DNA of 6,976 nt from an uncultured Polymorphobacter sp. (GTDB lineage Bacteria > Pseudomonadota > Alphaproteobacteria > Sphingomonadales > Sphingomonadaceae). Both the position numbers and the translations under genes were made by a program. Each line of letters opens with the position of its first letter. The stretch's first letter is position 1. The DNA is taken from contig CALDHQ010000274.1 in NCBI GenBank assembly GCA_937894055.1, positions 1 to 6,976 on the forward strand. The letters are read 5' to 3'. Below the pieces are notes generated by a model. That model was not told the origin of the DNA. It did not search any database and was given only the letters and a program-made list of their open reading frames with translations. Below, piece by piece: positions 1 through 6,976 of this stretch.

Positions 1-16
1 TCTGCAACAATCGGGT

Positions 17-33
17 GCAGGCGTCACGCCTGC
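17..33 (-). terminator. Short hairpin downstream of the DsbA-family gene, possible weak terminator
   Basis: A perfect 7-bp inverted repeat (GCAGGCG / CGCCTGC, 3-nt loop) lies about 20 bases past the stop codon of the minus-strand gene. On that strand the bases after it are only modestly T-rich (GATTGTTG), so a full intrinsic terminator is not clear. It could equally be a stabilising 3' hairpin or a dispersed palindromic repeat. Nothing else is recognisable in bases 1-52. Confidence 0.3.
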
Positions 34-52
34 CCGCCGGAGGCTCTTCCCC

Positions 53-691
53 TCATTTCAACTTGCGCACTTCGGCGATCAGCGTTTCGAGCCGCGCTGC
101 CGGCACGCGACCAGTGACAAGGTAGGGGCCGACGAGCAGCATCGGCGTGCCGACGAAGCCCAGTGCGCGGGCGTGGAGGTCGGTATCGGCGAGCAGGGCG
201 TCGATCTCGGTGGCATGGGTGGCGAGGTCGGTTTGCAGGCGGGGCCAGTCGACGCCGGCCTGGGTGGCGGCGGCGCGGAGGGCGGGTTCGGTGAGGCCGG
301 GGCTGCGCATCAGCGCGTCGTCGAACGCGGCGTGGCGGTTCTGGTGGGTGCTGGCGATGGCGAGGCGCGCGGCTTGGCGCGATGCGGCGCCGAACACCGG
401 CCAGTCGCGGTAGACGATTCGGACATCGGGGTGGTTTGCCAGAACGCTGCGCAGGTCGGGGTGCAGCGCGCGGCAGGCGGGGCAGGCATAGTCCGAGAAC
501 AGGATGATGGTGACGGCAGCGTTGGCGGGGCCGGCGCTGGGGGCGCGCGGGTCGACCAGCGCGGGGGCACTGGCGACGAAGGCGGGTTGCGGTGCCGTGG
601 GGGCGGGTTGCAGCCAGCGTGACAGCAGCTGGATGGCGGCGAACAGCCCGAGCAGCACGAGCAGGGCGAGGAGGGCGTGGCGGCGCGTCAT
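53..691 (-). CDS. DsbA-family / thioredoxin-fold disulfide oxidoreductase, membrane-anchored
   Basis: This encodes a 212-residue protein. Residues 5-24 form one hydrophobic segment after a short basic start (MTRR), giving a signal anchor or uncleaved signal peptide, so the catalytic domain should lie in the periplasm. A Pro/Ala-rich linker (about 28-58) leads to a thioredoxin fold with the strand VTIILFSDYACPAC; the active-site cysteines are C70 and C73 in a CPAC motif. A helical insert (about 105-170) and the cis-proline loop GTP (181-183) follow, and the end (GRVPAARLETLI) is typical of DsbA/BdbD-type proteins. The expected role is thiol-disulfide exchange on exported proteins; the exact substrate and direction (oxidase or isomerase) cannot be told. 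I chose the ATG at 689-691 because the sequence before it in frame is low-complexity and would run over the rpsL promoter. No strong Shine-Dalgarno sequence precedes it. The gene is divergent from the str operon and probably independent of it. Confidence 0.85.
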   Translation of the reverse strand: MTRRHALLALLVLLGLFAAIQLLSRWLQPAPTAPQPAFVASAPALVDPRAPSAGPANAAVTIILFSDYACPACRALHPDLRSVLANHPDVRIVYRDWPVFGAASRQAARLAIASTHQNRHAAFDDALMRSPGLTEPALRAAATQAGVDWPRLQTDLATHATEIDALLADTDLHARALGFVGTPMLLVGPYLVTGRVPAARLETLIAEVRKLK

Positions 692-777
692 GCCGGGGTT
701 ATCGGCGTTGCGGCGGCGGTGCGCCAGATTCAAGTTGCGGCGGCCCGGCGTTGTAACGGGGCGCCCAAGAAATGGCG

Positions 778-806
778 TTGACCTGAACCGAGTCGGGACG
801 TATAGG
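778..806 (+). promoter_or_regulatory. Probable sigma-70 promoter of the str operon
   Basis: A -35 box TTGACC (778-783) and a -10 box TATAGG (801-806) are separated by exactly 17 bases. This is close to the housekeeping promoter consensus of alphaproteobacteria. It faces rpsL and is the best match seen in the intergenic region. Transcription would start near base 813, giving a 5' leader of about 190 nt. Confidence 0.75.
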
Positions 807-894
807 GCGCCTTCGCTCGCGCAGCCGGTATCCGGGACTCGTCCCAGCCGCCTGTTCGCACGGGCCAGAAACGACAGGCTGAGCTGTGCGCGGC

Positions 895-914
895 GGGTTC
901 CGGTGACGGAGCCC
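895..914 (+). repeat. 8-bp stem-loop with GNRA tetraloop in the rpsL leader
   Basis: The arms are GGGTTCCG and CGGAGCCC with loop GTGA. All eight pairs form, one of them a G-U. It is one of the two strongest local hairpins in the leader, and it is not followed by a T tract, so it is not a terminator. Confidence 0.55.
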
Positions 915-953
915 ACTGCGCTTATGCCGTGAGGGCGGTTCAGACTTGGAGTA

Positions 954-977
954 GGCGGTGCCGGCAACGGTGCCACC
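954..977 (+). repeat. Stem-loop with GCAA tetraloop just upstream of the rpsL ribosome-binding site
   Basis: The arms are GGCGGTGCCG (954-963) and CGGTGCCACC (968-977) around the loop GCAA. Nine of ten positions pair (two G-U wobbles, one C-A mismatch). It ends 7 bases before the AGGA motif, close enough to affect ribosome access to rpsL. Confidence 0.55.
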
Positions 978-1001
978 GAACAGCAGGATGATACGAATAC
1001 G

Positions 1002-1373
1002 ATGCCTACGATTAACCAGTTGATCCGTCATGGCCGCACGCCGCAGCGCGTGCGCGAAACCGCACCGGCCATGGAAGAATGCCCGCAGAAGCGCGGCGTT
1101 TGCACCCGCGTCTACACGACGACGCCGAAGAAGCCGAACTCGGCACTCCGCAAGGTTGCCAAGATCCGCCTGACCAATGGCTTTGAAGTCATCGGCTACA
1201 TCCCCGGCGAAGGCCACAACCTTCAGGAGCACTCGGTGGTCCTGATTCGCGGCGGCCGCGTCAAGGATCTTCCCGGCGTGCGCTACCACGTGCTGCGCGG
1301 TGTGCTTGATACCCAGGGTGTCAAGAACCGCAAGCAGAGCCGTTCGAAGTACGGCGCCAAGCGTCCTAAGTAA
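1002..1373 (+). CDS. rpsL: 30S ribosomal protein S12
   Basis: This is a 123-residue protein of normal S12 length, nearly colinear with the E. coli protein. S12 sits at the decoding centre of the 30S subunit, helps check codon-anticodon pairing and is the classical streptomycin-resistance locus. The conserved blocks [25 protein letters not shown] (cut here: CPQKRGVC at 27-34, [11 protein letters not shown] at 41-51), [14 protein letters not shown] (65-78) and [13 protein letters not shown] (84-96) are all present. The residues linked to resistance are lysine at 43 and 88, the streptomycin-sensitive state. Asp89, next to Lys88, is the position that carries the RimO methylthio modification in E. 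coli. The start is the family's usual one (MPTINQLIR). It is the first gene of the str operon, with 48 bases to rpsG. Confidence 0.98.
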   Translation: MPTINQLIRHGRTPQRVRETAPAMEECPQKRGVCTRVYTTTPKKPNSALRKVAKIRLTNGFEVIGYIPGEGHNLQEHSVVLIRGGRVKDLPGVRYHVLRGVLDTQGVKNRKQSRSKYGAKRPK

Positions 1374-1380
1374 CACTTAG
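1366..1380 (+). repeat. Hairpin overlapping the rpsL stop codon
   Basis: A perfect 6-bp inverted repeat, CTAAGT / ACTTAG, has the 3-nt loop AAC. The TAA stop (1371-1373) spans the top of the stem and the loop. It is AT-rich for this genome and so not very stable, and there is no T tract after it. Confidence 0.5.
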
Positions 1381-1421
1381 TCCGCTTCCGTCCCCAGCGC
1401 CCGAAATAAGCGAGAAATATC

Positions 1422-1892
1422 ATGGCCCGTCGTCGCCGCCCCGAAAAGCGTGAAATCCTTCCCGATCCCCGTTTCGGAGATCTGATCCTTTCGAAATTCA
1501 TGAACCTCGTCATGTACGAGGGCAAGAAGTCGGTCGCTGAGTCGATCGTCTACAACGCCCTTGATTCGGTCGAGGCCAAGACCCGTCGCGAACCGCTCGC
1601 CGTGTTCCACGACGCGCTGACCAACGTGAAGCCGGGCATCGAAGTCCGCTCGCGCCGCGTCGGTGGTGCAACCTATCAGGTTCCCGTCGAAGTCCGCCCC
1701 GAGCGTTCGCAGGCACTCGCGATCCGCTGGCTGATCAGCGCTGCGCGCAACCGCAGCGAGAACACCATGGCAGCGCGTCTGTCGGGTGAGCTCATCGACG
1801 CCGCGAACAACCGTGGCACCGCCGTCAAGAAGCGTGAAGATTCGCACCGGATGGCCGAAGCCAACCGCGCCTTCTCGCATTATCGCTGGTAG
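1422..1892 (+). CDS. rpsG: 30S ribosomal protein S7
   Basis: This is a 156-residue protein of the usual bacterial S7 length. S7 is the primary assembly protein of the 30S head, binding the 3' major domain of 16S rRNA, and lines the E site near the mRNA exit. Family marks visible are the basic start [20 protein letters not shown], the block [18 protein letters not shown] (about 23-40), the beta-hairpin region with [14 protein letters not shown] (about 78-91) and the end FSHYRW. The start is supported by the family N-terminus and a weak GAG 7 bases upstream. In E. coli S7 represses its own operon by binding the S12-S7 spacer, which is about twice as long there; the 48-base spacer here is short and shows no obvious rRNA mimic, so that control may differ. 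The next gene, fusA, starts 39 bases on. Confidence 0.98.
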   Translation: MARRRRPEKREILPDPRFGDLILSKFMNLVMYEGKKSVAESIVYNALDSVEAKTRREPLAVFHDALTNVKPGIEVRSRRVGGATYQVPVEVRPERSQALAIRWLISAARNRSENTMAARLSGELIDAANNRGTAVKKREDSHRMAEANRAFSHYRW

Positions 1893-1923
1893 CAGCGGTA
1901 AGACCGATCACTCTCGCTGGTAG
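1880..1923 (+). promoter_or_regulatory. Hairpin at the rpsG stop codon with a competing downstream copy
   Basis: A 9-bp stem (1880-1888 with 1893-1901, one G-U pair) holds the loop GTAG, whose last three bases are the rpsG TAG stop. The 10-mer TCGCTGGTAG occurs at 1883-1892 and again at 1914-1923. Because of this, the CAGCG strand (1893-1897) can pair either with the upstream CGCTG (1884-1888) or with the downstream CGCTG (1915-1919); the two stems exclude each other. The second form ends close to the fusA start at 1932. Confidence 0.5.
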
Positions 1924-1931
1924 TAAAGAAA

Positions 1932-4004
<2,073 letters not shown>

Positions 4005-4034
4005 TTTCTGCCACAACCAGTCACTAGTCAGCGC

Positions 4035-4046
4035 GACCTTCGGGTC
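4035..4046 (+). repeat. UUCG tetraloop hairpin in the fusA-tuf spacer
   Basis: The sequence GACC-TTCG-GGTC makes a 4-bp stem closed by the very stable UUCG loop, followed by AAAA. It is the only clear structure in the 84-base spacer; the rest is A/C-rich and likely unpaired. Without a T tract it is not a terminator. It could mark an mRNA processing or stability boundary before tuf. Confidence 0.4.
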
Positions 4047-4088
4047 AAAACCAACTGAACCAAACGCAAGCAAGAGGGTTTAAAAGCC

Positions 4089-5279
4089 ATGGGTAAAGCC
4101 AAATTCGAGCGGAACAAGCCGCACTGCAACATCGGTACGATCGGCCACGTCGATCATGGCAAGACGTCGCTGACGGCTGCCATCACCAAGATTCTGGCTG
4201 AAACCGGTGGCGCTACCTTCACCGCCTATGCCGACATCGACAAGGCTCCCGAAGAGCGCGAGCGCGGCATCACCATCTCGACCGCACACGTCGAGTATGA
4301 AACCAAGGATCGCCACTACGCGCACGTCGATTGCCCCGGCCACGCCGACTATGTGAAGAACATGATCACCGGCGCGGCGCAGATGGACGGCGCCATCCTC
4401 GTCGTTTCGGCGACCGACGGTCCGATGCCGCAGACCCGCGAGCACATCCTGCTCGCAAAGCAGGTCGGCGTGCCGGCGATGGTCGTGTTCATGAACAAGG
4501 TCGACCAGGTTGACGATCCCGAAATCCTCGAGCTCGTCGAAATGGAAATCCGCGAGCTTCTGTCGAAGTACGACTTCCCGGGCGATGACATTCCGATCAT
4601 CCAGGGTTCGGCGCTGATGGCGCTCGAAAGCAAGCGCGACGAAATCGGCCGTGACGCCGTTCTCAAGCTGATGGCTGCAGTCGACGACTACATCCCGCAG
4701 CCGCTGCGCGCGCTCGACCGTCCGTTCCTGATGCCGATCGAAGACGTGTTCTCGATCTCGGGTCGCGGCACCGTCGTCACCGGCCGTGTTGAATCGGGCG
4801 TCGTCAAGGTCGGCGAAGAAGTCGAAATCGTCGGCATCCACGACACCCGCAAGTCGGTCTGCACCGGCGTCGAAATGTTCCGCAAGCTGCTCGATCAGGG
4901 CCAGGCCGGCGACAACATCGGCGCGCTGCTCCGCGGCGTGGGTCGTGAAGACGTCGAACGCGGCCAGGTGCTCTGCAAGCCCGGCTCGATCAAGCCGCAC
5001 ACCGAGTTCGTCGCCGAAGTCTACGTGCTGTCGAAGGACGAAGGTGGCCGTCACACGCCGTTCTTCGCCAACTACCGCCCGCAGTTCTATTTCCGCACGA
5101 CCGACGTCACCGGCACTGTCGAGCTGCCTGAAGGCACCGAGATGGTCATGCCCGGCGACAACGTCCAGCTGACCGTCAAGCTCATCGCACCGATCGCGAT
5201 GGACCAGGGTCTGCGCTTCGCAATTCGCGAAGGTGGCCGCACCGTTGGTTCGGGCGTGGTTGCAAGCATCATCAAGTAA
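4089..5279 (+). CDS. tuf: Translation elongation factor Tu (EF-Tu)
   Basis: This is a 396-residue protein of normal EF-Tu length (E. coli 394). It carries aminoacyl-tRNA to the ribosomal A site as a GTP complex. The G domain shows G1 GHVDHGKT (19-26), G2 RGITI with the switch Thr62 (59-63), G3 DCPGH with catalytic His85 (81-85), G4 NKVD (136-139) and G5 GSAL (173-176). Domain II follows from about 210 ([17 protein letters not shown]) and domain III from about 305 to the end, with [16 protein letters not shown]. The start has a good Shine-Dalgarno sequence, AGAGGG at 4073-4078, 10 bases upstream. It is the last gene of the str cluster. Many proteobacteria have a second tuf copy elsewhere; that cannot be seen here, so I use tuf, not tufA or tufB. 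Confidence 0.98.
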   Translation: MGKAKFERNKPHCNIGTIGHVDHGKTSLTAAITKILAETGGATFTAYADIDKAPEERERGITISTAHVEYETKDRHYAHVDCPGHADYVKNMITGAAQMDGAILVVSATDGPMPQTREHILLAKQVGVPAMVVFMNKVDQVDDPEILELVEMEIRELLSKYDFPGDDIPIIQGSALMALESKRDEIGRDAVLKLMAAVDDYIPQPLRALDRPFLMPIEDVFSISGRGTVVTGRVESGVVKVGEEVEIVGIHDTRKSVCTGVEMFRKLLDQGQAGDNIGALLRGVGREDVERGQVLCKPGSIKPHTEFVAEVYVLSKDEGGRHTPFFANYRPQFYFRTTDVTGTVELPEGTEMVMPGDNVQLTVKLIAPIAMDQGLRFAIREGGRTVGSGVVASIIK

Positions 5280-5285
5280 GTGTAA

Positions 5286-5359
5286 GGGGCCGCTCCACTC
5301 TCGTTGATGGCGATTCGGAAGCTACCGAATCGGCACTGATTGGAGCGGCCTTGTTCTTT
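5286..5359 (+). terminator. Branched terminator or attenuator between tuf and rpsJ
   Basis: Two nested inverted repeats fill the spacer. The outer stem is a perfect 10-bp match, GGCCGCTCCA (5288-5297) with TGGAGCGGCC (5341-5350), which two G-U pairs can lengthen to 5286 and 5352. The inner stem is a perfect 8-bp match, CGATTCGG (5311-5318) with CCGAATCG (5325-5332), around a 6-nt loop. The outer stem is followed directly by TTGTTCTTT. A GC-rich stem followed by a T-rich run is the pattern of an intrinsic terminator, here after tuf and only about 20 bases before rpsJ. Partial read-through would make it an attenuator for the S10 genes. No good promoter is seen between it and rpsJ, which favours partial read-through. 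Confidence 0.65.
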
Positions 5360-5381
5360 GACAGGTTGAATGGTTGAACTG

Positions 5382-5696
5382 ATGGAAACGCAGAATATCC
5401 GTATTCGCCTCAAGGCGTTTGATCACCGTGTGCTCGATATGGCCACGAGTGAGATTGCCGATACGGCCAAGCGGACCGGCGCTGCAATTCGCGGCCCGAT
5501 TCCTTTGCCGACGCGTATCGAAAAGTTCACCGTCAACCGGTCGCCCCACGTCGACAAGAAGAGCCGCGAGCAGTTCGAAGTCCGGACTTACAAGCGCCTC
5601 CTCGACATCGTCGACCCGACGCCGCAGACCGTGGACGCGCTGATGAAGCTCGACCTCGCTGCCGGTGTCGACATCGAGATCAAGCTGCAGGCGTAA
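5382..5696 (+). CDS. rpsJ: 30S ribosomal protein S10
   Basis: This is a 104-residue protein, close to E. coli S10 (103). S10 is a late-joining protein of the 30S head and, as NusE, also pairs with NusB and links ribosomes to NusG in transcription antitermination. The marks are [12 protein letters not shown] (4-15), [17 protein letters not shown] (about 29-45), [19 protein letters not shown] (about 54-72) and [17 protein letters not shown] near the end. I chose the ATG at 5382, giving the family start [10 protein letters not shown]. An in-frame ATG at 5370 would add MVEL; it has AGG only 4 bases upstream, too close to be convincing, but it cannot be ruled out. Neither start has a strong ribosome-binding site. 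It is the first gene of the S10 cluster. Confidence 0.95.
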   Translation: METQNIRIRLKAFDHRVLDMATSEIADTAKRTGAAIRGPIPLPTRIEKFTVNRSPHVDKKSREQFEVRTYKRLLDIVDPTPQTVDALMKLDLAAGVDIEIKLQA

Positions 5697-5701
5697 GCCT
5701 G
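5688..5701 (+). repeat. GNRA hairpin enclosing the rpsJ stop codon
   Basis: The sequence CAGGC-GTAA-GCCTG is a perfect 5-bp GC-rich stem. Its GNRA-type loop GTAA contains the TAA stop of rpsJ (5694-5696). No T tract follows. Confidence 0.5.
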
Positions 5702-5710
5702 ATACTACGG

Positions 5711-5778
5711 CCGGGGCGACAGTCCCGGACGACATACGCGGAGCGATTTGTTTTGGATCACGCCCGGTTCGCCCGGGC
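5711..5778 (+). repeat. Two hairpins in the rpsJ-rplC spacer
   Basis: The first is CCGGG / CCCGG (5711-5715 with 5724-5728, 8-nt loop). The second is GCCCGG / CCGGGC (5762-5767 with 5773-5778, loop TTCGC). The second ends 13 bases before the AGGA motif of rplC, so it may influence rplC translation. Between them is an AT-richer stretch (ATTTGTTTTGG, 5745-5755) with no recognisable promoter. There is no gene in this 105-base gap. Confidence 0.4.
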
Positions 5779-5801
5779 CTCTGACAGGAAAGGATAAGAT
5801 C

Positions 5802-6563
5802 ATGCGCACTGGCGTGATCGCGAAGAAAATGGGAATGACCCGTCTGTTTCAGGACGACGGTCGCCATGTGCCGGTAACGGTACTCGCACTCGAAAATTGC
5901 CAGGTCGTCTCGACCCGCACCGCAGACCGTGACGGTTACGTCGCTGTCCAGCTCGGCGCCGGTACGAAGAAGGCCAAGAACACGACGAAGCCCGAGCGCG
6001 GCCATTTCGGCAAAGCCGAAGTCGAGCCCAAGGCGAAGGTCGTCGAGTTCCGCGTGTCCGAAGACGCGCTGCTCACCGCCGGCGAAACCATCTCGGCGGA
6101 TCATTTCATTGCCGGCCAGCTGGTCGACATCACCGGTCACACCGTCGGTAAGGGTTTCCAGGGCGCCATGAAGCGCTGGAACTTCGGCGGTCTGCGTGCC
6201 ACGCACGGTGTCTCGGTCTCGCACCGTTCGCACGGTTCGACCGGCCAGCGCCAGGATCCCGGCAAGGTGTTCAAGGGCAAGAAGATGGCCGGCCACATGG
6301 GCGACCGTCAGCGCACCCAGCAGAACCTCGAAGTTGTCCGCGTGGATGACGAGCGCGGCCTGATCTTCGTCAAGGGATCGGTTCCGGGCGCGAAGAACAG
6401 CTGGATGACGATCAAGGACTCGGTGAAGGTCTCGCGCCACGCCGAAGCGCCGTATCCCGCCGGCATCAAGGGTGCTGCCAACAGCAACGAAACTCCGGCT
6501 GCTGCCGATACGCCTGCGGAAGATACCGCGGCTGTCGAAGCAACCGAAGGCCAGGAGGGCTAA
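5802..6563 (+). CDS. rplC: 50S ribosomal protein L3
   Basis: This is a 253-residue protein, about 44 longer than E. coli L3 (209). L3 binds 23S rRNA early in 50S assembly and sends a loop to the peptidyl-transferase centre. Family marks are [18 protein letters not shown] (3-20), [14 protein letters not shown] (115-128), [22 protein letters not shown] (cut: [10 protein letters not shown] 133-142, GQRQDPGK 148-155) and [11 protein letters not shown] (157-167). The Gln-x-Gln of GQRQ (149, 151) aligns with the region methylated by PrmB in E. coli L3. Residues from about 226 form an acidic, Ala/Glu/Thr-rich tail, probably disordered. The ATG at 5802 is chosen for the family N-terminus and AGGA at 5791-5794, 7 bases upstream; an in-frame ATG at 5748 would add 18 unrelated residues and overlap a hairpin. 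rplD begins 2 bases after the stop. Confidence 0.97.
   Translation: MRTGVIAKKMGMTRLFQDDGRHVPVTVLALENCQVVSTRTADRDGYVAVQLGAGTKKAKNTTKPERGHFGKAEVEPKAKVVEFRVSEDALLTAGETISADHFIAGQLVDITGHTVGKGFQGAMKRWNFGGLRATHGVSVSHRSHGSTGQRQDPGKVFKGKKMAGHMGDRQRTQQNLEVVRVDDERGLIFVKGSVPGAKNSWMTIKDSVKVSRHAEAPYPAGIKGAANSNETPAAADTPAEDTAAVEATEGQEG
6553..6558 (+). promoter_or_regulatory. Perfect Shine-Dalgarno sequence for rplD inside rplC
   Basis: AGGAGG lies 7 bases before the GTG start of rplD and inside the last codons of rplC (CAG GAG GGC, encoding Q-E-G). It decides the rplD start and implies that translation of the two genes is linked. Confidence 0.85.
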
Positions 6564-6565
6564 TC

Positions 6566-6976
6566 GTGAAGGTCAAGGTCCTCAACCTCGATGGTTCGGC
6601 CGCCAAGGGCGAAGTCGAACTGTCGGATGCGGTGTTCGGCGTTGAGCCGCGTGCCGACATCCTCCATCGCGTCGTCACCTGGCAGCTCGAGAACCGTCGC
6701 GGCATCGCCCGCGCCACCCGCGAACGCTCGGAAGTTGCCCGCACCGGCAAGAAGTTCGGTCGCCAGAAGGGTGGCGGCACCGCCCGTCACGGCGATCGCC
6801 GTGCGCCGGTGTTCATCGGTGGCGGTAAGGCCCACGGTGCCCGCCTGCGTGACTTCGACGTCTCGCTGAACAAGAAGGTCCGCGCGCTCGGGCTGAAGAT
6901 GGCTTTGTCTTCGAAGGCGAAGCAGGGTCTCGTGATCGTCGATACGCTCGACGTGAAGGACGTGAAGTTCGCCAAC
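6566..6976 (+). CDS. rplD: 50S ribosomal protein L4, 3' end beyond the window
   Basis: The first 137 residues of an expected ~200-residue protein are present, and the frame is open to the last base. L4 is an early 50S assembly protein whose long loop lines the peptide exit tunnel at the constriction; in E. coli it also represses the S10 operon through the mRNA leader. The start is GTG, supported by a perfect AGGAGG 7 bases upstream and by the family N-terminus (KVKVLNLDGS). The tunnel-loop region is clear: TGKKFGRQKGGGTARHGDRR (60-79) and APVFIGGGKAHGAR (80-93), followed by NKKVRALGLKMALSSKAK (102-119). No oddities are visible in the part shown. It is the third gene of the S10 cluster, 2 bases after rplC. 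Confidence 0.97.
   Translation, partial: MKVKVLNLDGSAAKGEVELSDAVFGVEPRADILHRVVTWQLENRRGIARATRERSEVARTGKKFGRQKGGGTARHGDRRAPVFIGGGKAHGARLRDFDVSLNKKVRALGLKMALSSKAKQGLVIVDTLDVKDVKFAN

Larger units (their letters stand above)
813..1001 (+). promoter_or_regulatory. Long structured 5' leader of the str operon
   Basis: Between the predicted transcription start and the rpsL ATG there is no convincing coding sequence, but there are four stem-loops in a row. They are GGGA-CTCG-TCCC (834-845); a 7-bp stem GCCTGTT / GACAGGC with a 16-nt loop (850-879); an 8-bp stem at 895-914 closed by the GNRA-type loop GTGA; and a 10-position stem with one mismatch at 954-977 closed by the GNRA loop GCAA. The only nearby ribosome-binding motif is AGGA at 985-988, 13 bases from the ATG, so it sits directly after the last hairpin. 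The layout would allow control of translation or mRNA stability; a regulator is not known from the sequence. Confidence 0.5.

Noticed and set aside
173..622. Gly-rich plus-strand open frame inside the DsbA-family gene
   Set aside because: Gly/Ala-rich composition with no domain; it is the complement of the real gene.
924..932. Minimal open frame ATG-CCG-TGA in the rpsL leader
   Set aside because: No ribosome-binding site and only two codons; too short to support as a leader peptide.
692..976. In-frame N-terminal extension of the DsbA-family gene, up to 95 more residues
   Set aside because: The added sequence is low-complexity and Arg/Pro-rich, would put a signal anchor in the middle of the protein, and would overlap the rpsL promoter and leader.
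988..1023. 11-codon open frame overlapping the rpsL start in another frame
   Set aside because: Its only Shine-Dalgarno-like bases touch the ATG, and it has no regulatory codon run. Chance overlap is the simpler reading.
4080..5054. Antisense open frame (324 codons) opposite tuf
   Set aside because: Same cause: reverse-strand shadow of highly biased codons.
5358..5363. TTGACA, a perfect -35 box, just before rpsJ
   Set aside because: No -10 box at 16-18 bases downstream, and the transcript would start inside rpsJ.
5748..5801. In-frame upstream ATG extending L3 by 18 residues
   Set aside because: No ribosome-binding site, an unrelated N-terminus, and overlap with a hairpin. The ATG at 5802 has a good site and the family start.
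5322..6440. Antisense open frame (372 codons) across rpsJ and rplC
   Set aside because: Runs through two certain genes, the spacer hairpins and part of the terminator-like stem, with no family features.

Overview
The window is a piece of an alphaproteobacterial chromosome, most likely from the Sphingomonadales. It is GC-rich, its ribosomal proteins and elongation factors look like those of sphingomonads, and the main promoter has the TTGACC / TATAGG form common in that group. The assignment rests on recall of family sequences, not on a search. Most of the window is a conserved housekeeping locus; I see no mobile element, CRISPR array, tRNA, rRNA or defence-type system.

Layout. Bases 1-52 hold a small hairpin downstream of a minus-strand gene. 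Bases 53-691 (minus) encode a membrane-anchored DsbA-family thioredoxin-fold protein with a CPAC active site. Bases 692-1001 are a divergent intergenic region carrying a near-consensus sigma-70 promoter (778-806) that points toward rpsL, then a leader of about 190 nt with several stem-loops. The str cluster follows on the plus strand: rpsL (S12), rpsG (S7), fusA (EF-G) and tuf (EF-Tu). A branched, terminator-like structure (5288-5359) separates tuf from the start of the S10 cluster: rpsJ (S10), rplC (L3) and rplD (L4), the last cut by the window edge. rplD starts with GTG.

The str genes make two decoding-region small-subunit proteins and the two main elongation GTPases. The S10 genes make one more small-subunit protein and two early-assembling large-subunit proteins. 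Co-transcription keeps ribosome parts and elongation factors in step.

The less expected signals lie between the genes. Short hairpins enclose or overlap the stop codons of rpsL, rpsG and rpsJ. A duplicated 10-mer at the rpsG-fusA junction creates two mutually exclusive hairpins upstream of a fusA start that has no visible Shine-Dalgarno sequence. The tuf-rpsJ structure could be an attenuator for the S10 genes. These are candidate RNA control elements inferred from inverted repeats read by eye; none is proven.
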